Origin: Agrilutibacter niabensis
Lineage (GTDB): Bacteria; Pseudomonadota; Gammaproteobacteria; Xanthomonadales; Xanthomonadaceae
Reading direction: 5' to 3'
Length of the DNA: 64,000 bases
NCBI RefSeq assembly: GCF_042657165.1
Contig: NZ_JBHSNJ010000012.1
Location: 868,001-932,000 of the forward strand
Every line of letters begins with the position of its first letter. Position 1 is the first letter of the stretch. Below the pieces are notes generated by a model that saw nothing but the letters and a program-made list of their open reading frames with translations, was not told the origin of the DNA and did no database searches. The position numbers were made by a program, and so were the translations under genes. This document shows, piece after piece, positions 51,754-60,245 of this stretch.

Positions 51754-52122
51754 ATGAGTTACGTCGATGGTTTCGTGCTGCCCGTTCCGACCAAGAGCCT
51801 GGATGCCTACAAGAAGCTGGCCCGCAAGGCCGGCAAGATCTGGCTGGAATACGGGGCGCTGCACTATGTCGAATGCGTGGCTGACGACGTGCAGCCGGGC
51901 AAGGTGACGTCGTTCCCCCAATCGGTGCAGCTCAAGAAGGGCGAGGTCGTGGTGTTCTCCTGGATCGTGTACAGGAACCGGCGCGACCGCGACCGCATCA
52001 ACAAGAAGGTGATGGCCGACCCGCGGCTGGCAGCCATGGCGGATCCGAAGAACCTGCCGTTCGACGCCATGCGCATGTTCTGGGGCGGTTTCAAGCCGAT
52101 GGTGGAGTACACGGCGGGGTGA
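51754..52122 (+). CDS. DUF1428 family protein, second copy
   Basis: This 122-residue protein starts MSYVDGFVLPVPTKSLDAYKKLARKAGKIWLEYGALHYVEC and ends NLPFDAMRMFWGGFKPMVEYTAG, the same start and end pattern as the copy at 22603. GGAGGATCAG precedes ATG 51754; an in-frame ATG 15 bases earlier is less well placed. It lies just upstream of the YCII-VOC-sigma operon with its own ECF42-like promoter, so it is a probable member of that regulon. The molecular function of the family is unknown. Confidence 0.92.
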   Translation: MSYVDGFVLPVPTKSLDAYKKLARKAGKIWLEYGALHYVECVADDVQPGKVTSFPQSVQLKKGEVVVFSWIVYRNRRDRDRINKKVMADPRLAAMADPKNLPFDAMRMFWGGFKPMVEYTAG

Positions 52123-52169
52123 GGCCCCCGGCCAGCCCGGCAGGACCGCAAATTTTTTTCGCCCCGCCG

Positions 52170-52196
52170 TGTCGAACCCGGCCGGCCCCGCTCGTC
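52170..52196 (+). promoter_or_regulatory. ECF42-type promoter of the YCII-VOC-sigma operon
   Basis: TGTCGA at 52170-52175, 17 bases, then CGTC at 52193-52196, 64 bases before the YCII start. It implies that the sigma factor gene can be read from its own type of promoter. Confidence 0.8.
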
Positions 52197-52259
52197 GTCC
52201 TTGCAAGAGCGCGGGTTCCGGCGGTACGCGCTCTCCCACCAAACCCGAGGAGAGGAAAC

Positions 52260-52682
52260 ATGCGAGTCCTGGTCATCGTCAAAGCCAGCAACGAATCCGA
52301 AGCCGGCGTCATGCCGGGCGAGCAGCTGCTCACCGACATGGGCAAGTTCAACGAGGAGCTGGTGAAGGCCGGCGTGATGCTGGCCGGCGAAGGCCTGCAC
52401 CCGTCGTCGCGCGGCAAGCGCGTCGAGTTTTCCGGAAGCAGGCGCACCGTGGTCGACGGCCCGTTCAGCGAAACCAAGGAGCTCATCGCCGGCTTCTGGC
52501 TCTGGCAGGTCAGTTCCATGGAAGAGGCGCTGGAATGGGTCAAGCGTTGCCCCAACCCGCACAACGAGGATTCGACCATCGAGATCCGCCCGGTGTTCGA
52601 GGCCGAGGACTTCGGCGAGGCCCTCACCCCCGCGCTGCGCGAGCAGGAAGAGCGCCTGCGTGCCCAGGCCGCGCGCAACTGA
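52260..52682 (+). CDS. YCII/DGPF-domain protein of the ECF42 locus
   Basis: This 140-residue protein reads RVLVIVKASNESEAGVMPGEQLLTDMGKFNEELVKAGVMLAGEGLHPSSRGKRVEFSG, then RRTVVDGPFSETKELIAGFWLWQVSSMEEALEWVKRCP. The DGPF motif is clear. The C-terminal part (FEAEDFGEALTPALREQEERLRAQAA) is longer than in the 28560 copy and helical. GAGGAGAGGAAAC gives a strong ribosome site. It is the first gene of a three-gene unit with a VOC protein and the ECF42 sigma factor, the arrangement typical for this sigma group. Confidence 0.94.
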   Translation: MRVLVIVKASNESEAGVMPGEQLLTDMGKFNEELVKAGVMLAGEGLHPSSRGKRVEFSGSRRTVVDGPFSETKELIAGFWLWQVSSMEEALEWVKRCPNPHNEDSTIEIRPVFEAEDFGEALTPALREQEERLRAQAARN

Positions 52683-52697
52683 ATCCGAGGAACATCC

Positions 52698-53108
52698 ATG
52701 CAAATCAATGCCTATCTGATTTTCAACGGCAACTGCGAGGAAGCCTTCCGCTTCTACGCCGCGAGCCTGCGTGCCGACCTGTCGGTGCAGCGTTTCGGCG
52801 ACACACCGGGCTGCGAAGACATGCCGGCCGCGCAGAAGGACAAGGTCATGCACGCCCGCCTGCAGAAGGGCGGTGCAGTGCTGATGGCGTCGGACGATCA
52901 TCCGGACCACCCCTGCGACGGCATGAAGGGCTGCTCGGTTGCCCTCAGCGTCGACGAGGTCGAGGAAGCGGATCGCATCTTCAATGAACTGGCGCAGGGT
53001 GGAACGGTGGTGATGCCGATGCAGGAGACCTTCTGGGCCAAGCGCTTCGGCATGCTTACCGACCGCTTCGGCGTGCCGTGGATGATCAATGGGGCGATGC
53101 GGTCCTGA
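52698..53108 (+). CDS. VOC-family protein of the ECF42 locus
   Basis: This 136-residue PhnB-like protein reads MQINAYLIFNGNCEEAFRFYAASLRADLSVQRFGDTPG, then MHARLQKGGAVLMASDDHPD and ETFWAKRFGMLTDRFGVPWMING. It is closely related to the VOC protein at 28937, sharing the FW-A-RFGMLTDR motif and length. GAGGAACATCC precedes ATG 52698, 15 bases after the YCII stop. It lies between YCII and the sigma gene, so co-regulation is near certain. The substrate is unknown. Confidence 0.94.
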   Translation: MQINAYLIFNGNCEEAFRFYAASLRADLSVQRFGDTPGCEDMPAAQKDKVMHARLQKGGAVLMASDDHPDHPCDGMKGCSVALSVDEVEEADRIFNELAQGGTVVMPMQETFWAKRFGMLTDRFGVPWMINGAMRS

Positions 53109-53236
53109 CGTCGCCACATGACGCCAGGTCTGGCGAGGACGGCGCCTTCGCGGCGCCGGATTCAAGTCCAGTAACGCTCCTCGTGCCGGCAACCGATGCG
53201 CTTGCACCGTCATGCACGCTTTGGTGTGATCGCGGG

Positions 53237-54529
53237 ATGGCCGATTCCCCCGACAGTCCCAAGGTCCAGCAGCAGATCCGTCGCACCATCGACGCGGTAT
53301 GGCGCATGGAATCGGCCAAGCTCATCGCCAGCCTGGCACGCATGCTCCACGACGTGGGCCTGGCCGAGGAACTCGCTCAGGACGCACTGGTGACCGCGCT
53401 CGAACAGTGGCCGCGGACCGGCGTGCCCGACAATCCCGCCGCATGGCTGATGACGACGGCCAAGCACCGGGCGATCGACCGCCTGCGCCGGCACCAGCTG
53501 CAGCAGCGCAAGCACGAGGAACTGGGCTACGAGATCGAACTGCACCAGCAGTTGCACGAGGAGGACATCGTCGATGCGCTCGATGATCCGATCGGCGACG
53601 ACATGCTGCGGCTGGTATTCACCGCCTGCCATCCGGTGCTGTCGCAGGAGGCGCGCGTCGCCCTGACCCTGCGGATGCTCGGCGGCCTGGCCACCGACGA
53701 GATCGCACGCGCCTTCCTCGTGCCCGAACCCACCATTGCCCAGCGCATCGTCCGTGCCAAGCGCACGCTGGCGGATGCGCAGGTGCCCTACGAGGTCCCG
53801 CGGGGCGAGGAACTGGTGGAACGGCTCTCGGCCGTCCTGTCGGTCGTCTACCTGATCTTCAACGAGGGCTATTCCGCGACCGCCGGCGAGGACTGGCTGC
53901 GCCCGGGGTTGTGCGAAGACGCCTTGCGGCTGGGCCGCGTGCTCGCCGGCCTGCTGCCGCAGCAGGCGGAAGTACACGGACTGGTCGCATTGATGGAAAT
54001 CCAGGCCTCCCGCGCCGGTGCGCGCACGGGACCTTCGGGCGAGCCGATCCTGCTGCTGGACCAGGACCGCGCCCACTGGGACCGGCTGCTGATCGGACGT
54101 GGGCTGGCAGCGCTGGAGCGCGCGGAAAAACTCGGGGGCGCGCGTGGTCCGTATGCCCTGCAGGCCGCCATCGCCGCCTGCCATGCGCGGGCATTGCGGC
54201 CGCAAGACACCGATTGGGCGCGCATCGCGGGCCTGTACGGCGAACTCGCGCAGCTCACCGGATCGCCCATCGTGGAACTCAACCGTGCGGTGGCCCTGGG
54301 AATGCTGTTCGGCCCGGCCGCAGGGCTGGAACTGGTGGACGCGCTCGCCGCCGAGCCCGCGCTGGCCCGTTACCACCTGCTGCCAAGCGTGCGTGGCGAC
54401 CTGCTGTTCAAGCTCGGCCGCATGGACGAGGCGCGGGGCGAATTCGAGCGCGCCGCGGACATGACCCGCAATGCGCGGGAACGCGGGTTGCTGCTGGAAC
54501 GCGCGGCATCCTGCGGGCCGCGCGGCTAG
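53237..54529 (+). CDS. ECF sigma factor of group ECF42 with long C-terminal extension
   Basis: This 430-residue sigma factor has region 2 at about 20-90 (IASLARMLHDVGLAEELAQDALVTALEQWPRTGVPDNPAAWLMTTAKHRAIDRLRR). Region 4 is at about 122-180 (LRLVFTACHPVLSQEARVALTLRMLGGLATDEIARAFLVPEPTIAQRIVRAKRTL). A C-terminal extension of about 240 residues starts VLSVVYLIFNEGYSATAG and holds TPR-like helices; it replaces an anti-sigma factor as control module. This is the ECF42 architecture, and the YCII and VOC neighbours agree. ATG 53237 is the family-like start. It likely reads the TGTCGA-N17-CGTC promoters in this window. The signal is unknown. Confidence 0.95.
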   Translation: MADSPDSPKVQQQIRRTIDAVWRMESAKLIASLARMLHDVGLAEELAQDALVTALEQWPRTGVPDNPAAWLMTTAKHRAIDRLRRHQLQQRKHEELGYEIELHQQLHEEDIVDALDDPIGDDMLRLVFTACHPVLSQEARVALTLRMLGGLATDEIARAFLVPEPTIAQRIVRAKRTLADAQVPYEVPRGEELVERLSAVLSVVYLIFNEGYSATAGEDWLRPGLCEDALRLGRVLAGLLPQQAEVHGLVALMEIQASRAGARTGPSGEPILLLDQDRAHWDRLLIGRGLAALERAEKLGGARGPYALQAAIAACHARALRPQDTDWARIAGLYGELAQLTGSPIVELNRAVALGMLFGPAAGLELVDALAAEPALARYHLLPSVRGDLLFKLGRMDEARGEFERAADMTRNARERGLLLERAASCGPRG

Positions 54530-54647
54530 CCGGCCCGCATTCCGGTCGCAATGGCGGTTGCGCTGATTCCGGGACCCCAGCGCGCTTGGCGCCCTTGGCA
54601 TCCCCGCATGAGGGCGCCGAAGGGACCGGGGCCGGTAAAATGCGCGG

Positions 54648-55388
54648 GTGATCCTGAATATCGCCGCCTACCATTTCGTTCCCGTCGATGATCCGGCGGC
54701 CCTGGCCGCGCAGGTGCGCGAACTCGCCGAAGCCGGCGACCTGCGCGGGACCGTGCTGGTGGCGGGCGAGGGCATCAACGTCTTCCTTGCCGGCGCGGAG
54801 TCGGCGATCCAGGTTTTCCTCGATGCACTGCGCAGCGATCCGCGCTTTGCGGACATCGTGGTCAAGGAAAGCCGCAGCCGCAGGCAGCCGTTCGCGCGGC
54901 TCAAGGTGAAGCTGAAGCAGGAAATCATCGCGTTCCGCCGCGACAACGCCTCGCCGCTGGTGGGGCGCGCGCCCGCGGTGGCCCCGGAAGACCTGGCGCG
55001 CTGGATCGAAAGGGGCGAGGACGACAGCGGTCGTCGCCTCGTCCTGCTGGACACGCGAAACCGCGAGGAAATCGGCTACGGCACCTTCAGCGGTGCGCTG
55101 ACCCTGCCCATCGACAACTTCACCGACCTGCCCGAGGCGCTGACGCCCCATCGCAGCGCGCTTGCCGACGCCGTTGTCGTCAGCTTCTGCACCGGCGGCA
55201 TCCGCTGCGAGAAGGCCGCCTTGTGGATGCAGGCGGAAGGGATGGCGAACGTGCTGCAGCTGGAAGGCGGCATTCTCGGTTATTTCGAACGCGTCGGCGG
55301 CTATGGCTACGACGGCCGCTGTTTCGTCTTTGACGAGCGCGTGGCGCTGGATGCGGAACTGAAGCCGCTGGCCGATTCAAACGCGTAA
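54648..55388 (+). CDS. trhO: Rhodanese-type tRNA uridine hydroxylase (TrhO/YceA-like)
   Basis: This 246-residue protein has the N-terminal ferredoxin-like half (ILNIAAYHFVPVDDPAALAAQVRELAEAGDLRGTVLVAGEGINVFLAG) and a rhodanese half. The active Cys is in VVSFCTGGIRCEKAALWMQ, and the sequence continues NVLQLEGGILGYFERVGG. TrhO hydroxylates tRNA uridine 34. This copy lacks the Cys-rich C-terminal region of the 350-residue E. coli protein, so it is the short form. The GTG start at 54648 is forced because the nearby ATG at 54640 is out of frame and soon stops. Confidence 0.9.
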   Translation: MILNIAAYHFVPVDDPAALAAQVRELAEAGDLRGTVLVAGEGINVFLAGAESAIQVFLDALRSDPRFADIVVKESRSRRQPFARLKVKLKQEIIAFRRDNASPLVGRAPAVAPEDLARWIERGEDDSGRRLVLLDTRNREEIGYGTFSGALTLPIDNFTDLPEALTPHRSALADAVVVSFCTGGIRCEKAALWMQAEGMANVLQLEGGILGYFERVGGYGYDGRCFVFDERVALDAELKPLADSNA

Positions 55389-55470
55389 TCTCGTTGCGAA
55401 AAAAATCGCGTTACAACGAGCGCCGTAGCGCGATAGCATGGGCGCCAGTTTCCGGCTTCGGGAACCGGTC

Positions 55471-56133
55471 ATGAAACTCGTCCTTTCTGCTTCGGATCTT
55501 CACGGTCCCCGCCTGGGTAGCCTGGCGCTGTCCGGCGTGGTGGCATTCGCCAGCGTCTGCCTCCTCGCCCAATTCGCGCGCGATGATCTCGACTGGATGC
55601 GTGCGCCCTTGAGTTCGTACCTGCGCGGCGAATATGGCTGGGTCGTCAAGTCGGCGTATTTCGCACTGAGTGCTGCGCTTGGGCTGTTGGGCCTGGGCTA
55701 CCAGCGCACGCTCGCTGCGGCGGCGCGCAGTTCGACACCTTTTCTCCTGTTCGTGATCGGTGGCATGGCGCTGGTCGTCACGGCGCTGGCCGATTCGGGC
55801 TCGCGCTCCGGTCCCCATCCGGTGGAGTCCTTCATCCACAATCTTTCGGCGGCGATCGCATTCTTCTGCGTCACCATGGCAATGCTGCTCCAGGCATGGA
55901 GGTTCCGTGCGGATGAAGCCTGGAGACAACGCTTTTTCCTTGCATTCACGCTTGCCGTCGCGTGCTTCATCGCGTTGCTGTGGTATGCGTTCCTGGTCGA
56001 CCATTTCCGTGGGCTCGTGCAGAAGACAGTGATCGCGATGATCGTGTCCTGGCTGGCGCTGGCTTCAAGCTGGTTGCGGGCGCCGATGCCGGCCGTGGCG
56101 CACGAGCGGGGCATCGACGAAGCCCCGCCATGA
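55471..56133 (+). CDS. DUF998 membrane protein
   Basis: This 220-residue protein has six hydrophobic spans (about 18-36, 57-77, 88-106, 126-142, 155-173, 185-203) and the DUF998 pattern RDDLDWMRAPLSSYLRGEYGWVVKSAYFALSAALGLLGLG, later DSGSRSGPHPVESFIHNLSAAIAFF. The role is unknown. ATG 55471 is taken; ATG 55438 is 11 codons longer. Its stop overlaps the start of the methyltransferase gene (ATGA), so the two are translated together. Confidence 0.85.
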   Translation: MKLVLSASDLHGPRLGSLALSGVVAFASVCLLAQFARDDLDWMRAPLSSYLRGEYGWVVKSAYFALSAALGLLGLGYQRTLAAAARSSTPFLLFVIGGMALVVTALADSGSRSGPHPVESFIHNLSAAIAFFCVTMAMLLQAWRFRADEAWRQRFFLAFTLAVACFIALLWYAFLVDHFRGLVQKTVIAMIVSWLALASSWLRAPMPAVAHERGIDEAPP

Positions 56134-56963
56134 GCCGCGACCGCAATCCCCAGGCCGAGCAGATGGGCGACGAGTCCATGGCGCGCAACCTCGCGCACCA
56201 GGCCGAAGCGATCTGGCCGCAGGAAGGGCCGCTATTCGATCGCTACCGGCTATCCGGGCCGCTGCGCATCCTCGACCTGGGTTGCGGAACGGGTGAGGTC
56301 ACGCGGCGCCTGGCCACGCGCTATCCGCAGTCCACGATCGATGGCGTCGACATCCTCGAAGGCAACCTTGCGCTGGCGCGGCGCGACAGCCGCGAGTTCG
56401 GCGAGCGAATCCGTTACGAGCAGGGCGACGCCTTCGCGCTCAAGCACGGCGATGCCAGCTTCGACCTCGTAGTGTGCCGGCACATGTCGCAGGCGGTGCC
56501 GGATTTCCCGCTGGTGCTGGCTGAAATCACCCGCGTGCTGAGGCACGGTGGCTGGCTGCACCTGCTGTCCGAGGACTACGGCATGCTGCACATGCCGGTG
56601 ATCGAGCGGAATGGCGTGCTGTTCGATCCCGACCGGTTCTGGAACGAGAACGCCGTCGCCTACCTGCACGGCATCGGTTGCGACGGCCGCATCGGCCGAC
56701 ACTCGCCGGCGCTGCTCGCGCGGTCCGGTTACCGCGACATCGCGCTGGATTTCATCACCGTCGACACCCTGCGCGTGGAGCGCGACACCTTCGCCGGCAT
56801 CATGCGCGCGTGGCGCGACGGCTACTCGCAGGTGCTCGCGGAAGCGTCTGGGCGTACGTCCGAGGCCGTGGCGGCCGACTTCGACACCATCATCGCGTCG
56901 ATCGAGACACCGCCGTATTACGCGGTGTGGCACGTGCCTGTCGTGTCCGGGCGCAAGCCATAG
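56130..56963 (+). CDS. Class I SAM-dependent methyltransferase
   Basis: This 277-residue methyltransferase has motif I RILDLGCGTGEVTRRLATRYPQSTIDGVDILEGNLALARR (about 46-86), YEQGDAFALKHGDASFDLVVCRHMSQAVPDFPLVLAEITRVLRHGGWLHLLSEDYGML and a helical C-terminus. It resembles UbiE/Methyltransf_25-type enzymes acting on small molecules or lipids. Four-base overlap with the DUF998 gene implies a joint role. The substrate is unknown. Confidence 0.88.
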   Translation: MSRDRNPQAEQMGDESMARNLAHQAEAIWPQEGPLFDRYRLSGPLRILDLGCGTGEVTRRLATRYPQSTIDGVDILEGNLALARRDSREFGERIRYEQGDAFALKHGDASFDLVVCRHMSQAVPDFPLVLAEITRVLRHGGWLHLLSEDYGMLHMPVIERNGVLFDPDRFWNENAVAYLHGIGCDGRIGRHSPALLARSGYRDIALDFITVDTLRVERDTFAGIMRAWRDGYSQVLAEASGRTSEAVAADFDTIIASIETPPYYAVWHVPVVSGRKP

Positions 56964-56999
56964 TCGCGCCGCGATAGACCAACCGTTGCGGTCTGGCTT

Positions 57000-58250
57000 C
57001 TACGCCCGCGACGACTCGAGCCACGCCACCGCGCCGCGTCCGGCACGCACGCCGCTGGCGAAGCAGGCAGTGAGCAGGTAGCCGCCGGTCGGTGCTTCCC
57101 AGTCGAGCATTTCGCCGGCGCAGAACGTGCCGGGCATTGTCCTCACCATCAACGCATCGTCCAGCGCTTCAAGTCGCACGCCGCCGGCACTGCTGATCGC
57201 CTCCGCGATTGGACGCGCGCTGCGAAGCGTCAACGGCAGGCGCTTGATCGCGCCGGCCAACGCGGAGGCGTCGTCGAGTTGCGGTTTCGGCAGCACCTCG
57301 CGAAGCAGCGCGGCCTTGACGCCGGTGAGTCCGGCTTGCCGGCGCAGGTGCTCGCTGAAGCTGCGGCCGGAACGCGGCTTGGCCAGGTCCTGCTGCAGGC
57401 GGGCCAGGTCGCGGCCGGGCGCAAGATCCAGGTGTAGTGCCACCTCGCCATCGCGCGCGATGGTTTCGCGCAGCGTCGCCGACAGCGCGTAGATGAGGCT
57501 GCCTTCGATGCCGCTGGCGGTGACGACGCACTCCCCCTGCAGCGTGTGTTCGTGGCCTTCCAGGTCGCGCCAGTGCGCGATTACCGGCTTCAACGGCGCG
57601 CCCGCATGGCGAAGCGCGATGTGCTCGCTCCAGCCGATGTCGAAACCGCAGTTGGATGGTTGCAGTGGTGCAACGTCGATGCCTTGCTGCAGCAGCCAGG
57701 GGGCCCAGGCACCGTCGGATCCCAGTTCGGGCCAACTGCCGCCGCCGAGGGCGAGCAGGGTGGCGCCAGCGCGGACCTCGCGCATGCCCTCGGGCGTGGC
57801 GAAGCGCAGCGCGCCGTTCTCGCTCCAACCCAGCCAGCGATGCTGCACGTGGAAGCGCACGCCCTGGTCGCGCAGGCGGCGCACCCAGCCGCGAAGCAGC
57901 GGCGCGGCCTTGCGGTCCATCGGAAACACGCGGCCGGACGTGCCGACATAGGTTTCGATGTCGAAGCCACGCGCCCATTCGCGCAGCGCGCCGGCATCGA
58001 AATCGTCGAGCCAGTGCGCGACTTCGGGCTGCCGTGCTCCGTAACGGGCATCGAAGCCGGGCCGCGGCTCGCCGTGCGTGAGGTTCAGGCCACCCTTGCC
58101 GGCGATGAGGAACTTGCGCCCGACCGAGCCCTTGCCTTCGTACAGGTCGACTTCCACGCCCGCCGCGCGCGCGACTTCCGCCGCCATCAGGCCGGCGGGA
58201 CCGCCGCCGATGATCGCCAGCGATGAAGAGGAGGGCTCGGGGGACGCCAT
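57000..58250 (-). CDS. HI0933-type flavoprotein, second copy (TIGR03862-like)
   Basis: This 416-residue flavoprotein has LAIIGGGPAGLMAAEVARAAGVEVDLYEGKGSVGRKFLIAGKGGLNLTHGEP. The KFLIAGKGGLNLTH stretch replaces the KKILMSGGGRCNFTN of the copy at 37737. The end GTFCAGEMLDWEAPTGGYLLTACFASG is also characteristic. This form corresponds to the separate TIGR03862 branch of the family. The reaction is unknown. The gene ends 36 bases after the methyltransferase, convergent, and is divergent from the DDAH gene. Confidence 0.92.
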   Translation of the reverse strand: MASPEPSSSSLAIIGGGPAGLMAAEVARAAGVEVDLYEGKGSVGRKFLIAGKGGLNLTHGEPRPGFDARYGARQPEVAHWLDDFDAGALREWARGFDIETYVGTSGRVFPMDRKAAPLLRGWVRRLRDQGVRFHVQHRWLGWSENGALRFATPEGMREVRAGATLLALGGGSWPELGSDGAWAPWLLQQGIDVAPLQPSNCGFDIGWSEHIALRHAGAPLKPVIAHWRDLEGHEHTLQGECVVTASGIEGSLIYALSATLRETIARDGEVALHLDLAPGRDLARLQQDLAKPRSGRSFSEHLRRQAGLTGVKAALLREVLPKPQLDDASALAGAIKRLPLTLRSARPIAEAISSAGGVRLEALDDALMVRTMPGTFCAGEMLDWEAPTGGYLLTACFASGVRAGRGAVAWLESSRA

Positions 58251-58372
58251 GGGGGCCGCTACGTGCGCGGGAACGGGCGCACATTATGCCCGCGCACGGG
58301 AAATTCCCCGGCGGGTTCAAGCCGGTGCACGCGTCGGTTATCGTCGGCTTCCCCTGCTGCGAACACCACGCC

Positions 58373-59152
58373 ATGCGCATAGCGATCACCCGCGACGTCA
58401 GCCCCAGCCTCGATGACTGCGAGCTCACCCACGTGGCGCGCACGTCCATCGATGTCGCGCGCGCCCAAGCGCAGCACCGCGCCTACCAGCGCGCGCTGGC
58501 GTCCCTGGGATGCCGCGTGCTGGCATTGGAAGCGGAGCCATCGATGCCCGACGCGGTATTCGTGGAAGACGTGGCGATCGTGCTCGACGAAATCGCGGTG
58601 ATGACCCGTCCCGGTGCCGAATCGCGGCGTGGCGAGGGCGCCAGCGTGACCGAGCTGCTCGCCCGCTATCGCCCATTGCGTGCGATCGAAGCGCCAGGAA
58701 CCCTCGATGGCGGCGACGTTCTGCGCGTCGGCCGCACGCTTTACGTCGGCCAATCCGGACGCAGCAATGCCGAGGGCAGGGAGCAGTTGCAGGCGGCGAT
58801 CGGGGGACTCGGCTACCGCGTGCAACCGGTGCCGATCCGCGGCTGCCTCCACCTCAAGTCCGCGGTCACGGCCGTGCGCGACGACACCCTGCTGCTGCAG
58901 CCGGCATGGGTCGATGCATCGTCCTTCCCCGGCTTCGCCATCATCGAGGTCGATCCCGAAGAGGAACACGCGGCCAATATCCTGCGCATCGGCGACGTGG
59001 CCGTGATGCCGTCGTGCTTCCCACGCACGGCACAGCGGCTCCGCGACGCGGGCATCGAAGTCGTGGCGGTGGACGTGTCGGAGCTGCAGAAGGCGGAAGG
59101 CGCGACGACCTGCTGCAGCCTCGTATTCGAAGAGCAGGCCGCGGCGCGATAA
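58373..59152 (+). CDS. Dimethylarginine dimethylaminohydrolase-like amidinotransferase-fold enzyme
   Basis: This 259-residue protein matches bacterial DDAH (EC 3.5.3.18) in length and motifs: MRIAITRDVSPSLDDCELTH, DAVFVEDVAIVLDEIAVMTRPGAESRR, LDGGDVLRVGRTLYVGQSGRSNAEG, GCLHLKSAV (catalytic His) and a terminal TTCCSLVF with the likely nucleophile Cys248. It hydrolyses methylated arginine to citrulline and a methylamine. ATG 58373 is the family start, although no ribosome site is clear; an ATG at 58286 is in frame. It is divergent from the flavoprotein gene. Confidence 0.88.
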   Translation: MRIAITRDVSPSLDDCELTHVARTSIDVARAQAQHRAYQRALASLGCRVLALEAEPSMPDAVFVEDVAIVLDEIAVMTRPGAESRRGEGASVTELLARYRPLRAIEAPGTLDGGDVLRVGRTLYVGQSGRSNAEGREQLQAAIGGLGYRVQPVPIRGCLHLKSAVTAVRDDTLLLQPAWVDASSFPGFAIIEVDPEEEHAANILRIGDVAVMPSCFPRTAQRLRDAGIEVVAVDVSELQKAEGATTCCSLVFEEQAAAR

Positions 59153-59182
59153 GCTCGAGCAAATTTCCAGAAGAGACACGAC

Positions 59183-59335
59183 ATGAGCTGGCTCGGCATC
59201 GTCCTGGTGGTCATCGGCCTCTACTTCGCGTTCAAGGTCGCCGGCTTCTTCCTGAAGCTGCTGATGTGGGCACTGGTGATCCTGGGCATCTACTGGCTCG
59301 TCGGGCCGCATCTCGGCTTGCCGCGGCTGTTCTGA
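59183..59335 (+). CDS. Small hydrophobic membrane protein
   Basis: A 50-residue protein, MSWLGIVLVVIGLYFAFKVAGFF then LKLLMWALVILGIYWLVGPHLG, gives two membrane spans. AGAAGAGAC precedes ATG 59183 and the frame ends just before the convergent amidotransferase gene. Similar tiny proteins are common in Xanthomonadaceae; the function is unknown. It is below most gene-calling cut-offs but well supported by ribosome site and composition. Confidence 0.75.
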   Translation: MSWLGIVLVVIGLYFAFKVAGFFLKLLMWALVILGIYWLVGPHLGLPRLF

Positions 59336-59347
59336 CGACGGCGGCCG

Positions 59348-60100
59348 TCACACCCATTCACGCGATGGCAGCGTGTAACGGCGCTGCGGCCGGCCGACGA
59401 GGTCGAGGAAGCTGCTGAACACCGAGTCGGCGTGCAGCTGCATCGCGGCAATGTGCTCGCGCGTCCGGGTTCGGATGGCGGCTTCATCGGTATGGCCAAG
59501 TGCCGCCAGTTCCTCGCGATACGCGGGATTGGCCAGCCAGCGTTCGATCAGGGGCTCGTCCATCTCGAGATGGAACTGGAAGCCGTAGGCAGTGTCGCCG
59601 TAGCGGAAGGCCTGCGATTCGCAGGTATCGGTGCGGGCGAGGTGCGATGCGCCCTGTGGCACCTCGAAACGGTAGCTGTGCCACTGGAACACGGGGGTGC
59701 CGTCGCCCATCGGGGCGAGGACCGGATCGCGGCGGCCGGCCTCGGTGGTGCGCAGGTGGTACCAGCCGATCTCGGGTTCGCTGTTGCGCTGGATCGGTGC
59801 GCCCAGCACATGCGCCAGCAGTTGCGCGCCCAGGCAGATGCCCAGGACCGGCTTGCCTTGCGCCAGCATGCGTTCGATCGCGCGCAGCTCGGTTCGCAGG
59901 TGCTGGCGATGCGCGTGGTCTTCGACGTTCATTGGCCCGCCAAGCACGACCAGGCCGCGATAGCGGTCGACGTTGGGTTCCGCGTCCGGCTGGCGATCGA
60001 AATTGACGAAGCGGATGCGGTGGCCGCGCCCGCGGATCAATGGATCCAGCGTGCCCAGCGGCTCGGCGGCGACATGTTGGAAGACGAGGATGCGGGACAT
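59348..60100 (-). CDS. Class I glutamine amidotransferase-like protein
   Basis: This 250-residue protein has the GATase1 triad: Cys89 in VLGICLGAQLLAHVLG, His in YGFQFHLEMDEP, with Glu two residues on. N-terminal LVFQHVAAEPLGTLDPLIRGRGHRIRFVNFDR is typical of the stand-alone GMP synthase-like group (COG0518). It may hydrolyse glutamine or gamma-glutamyl compounds; no partner synthase is adjacent. ATG 60100 begins the fold; the open frame upstream crosses the terminator at 60198. Confidence 0.88.
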   Translation of the reverse strand: MSRILVFQHVAAEPLGTLDPLIRGRGHRIRFVNFDRQPDAEPNVDRYRGLVVLGGPMNVEDHAHRQHLRTELRAIERMLAQGKPVLGICLGAQLLAHVLGAPIQRNSEPEIGWYHLRTTEAGRRDPVLAPMGDGTPVFQWHSYRFEVPQGASHLARTDTCESQAFRYGDTAYGFQFHLEMDEPLIERWLANPAYREELAALGHTDEAAIRTRTREHIAAMQLHADSVFSSFLDLVGRPQRRYTLPSREWV

Positions 60101-60197
60101 GCGCGGAAGGCCGCTGCTGGGCGCGATTCGCCGGCTTCGGATTGCGGACGATTCAAGCTTATCGTGCTGTCGTGTTCGCGGCGGCCATGCAGCAATG

Positions 60198-60226
60198 AAA
60201 AAGGGGCGGATCATCCGCCCCTTTTT
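60198..60226. terminator. Rho-independent terminator of deaD
   Basis: A perfect 13-bp stem AAAAAGGGGCGGA / TCCGCCCCTTTTT with a three-base loop, with T tracts on both strands, 20 bases after the deaD stop. Confidence 0.93.
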
Positions 60227-60245
60227 TTGACTACCGGTTCAACGC

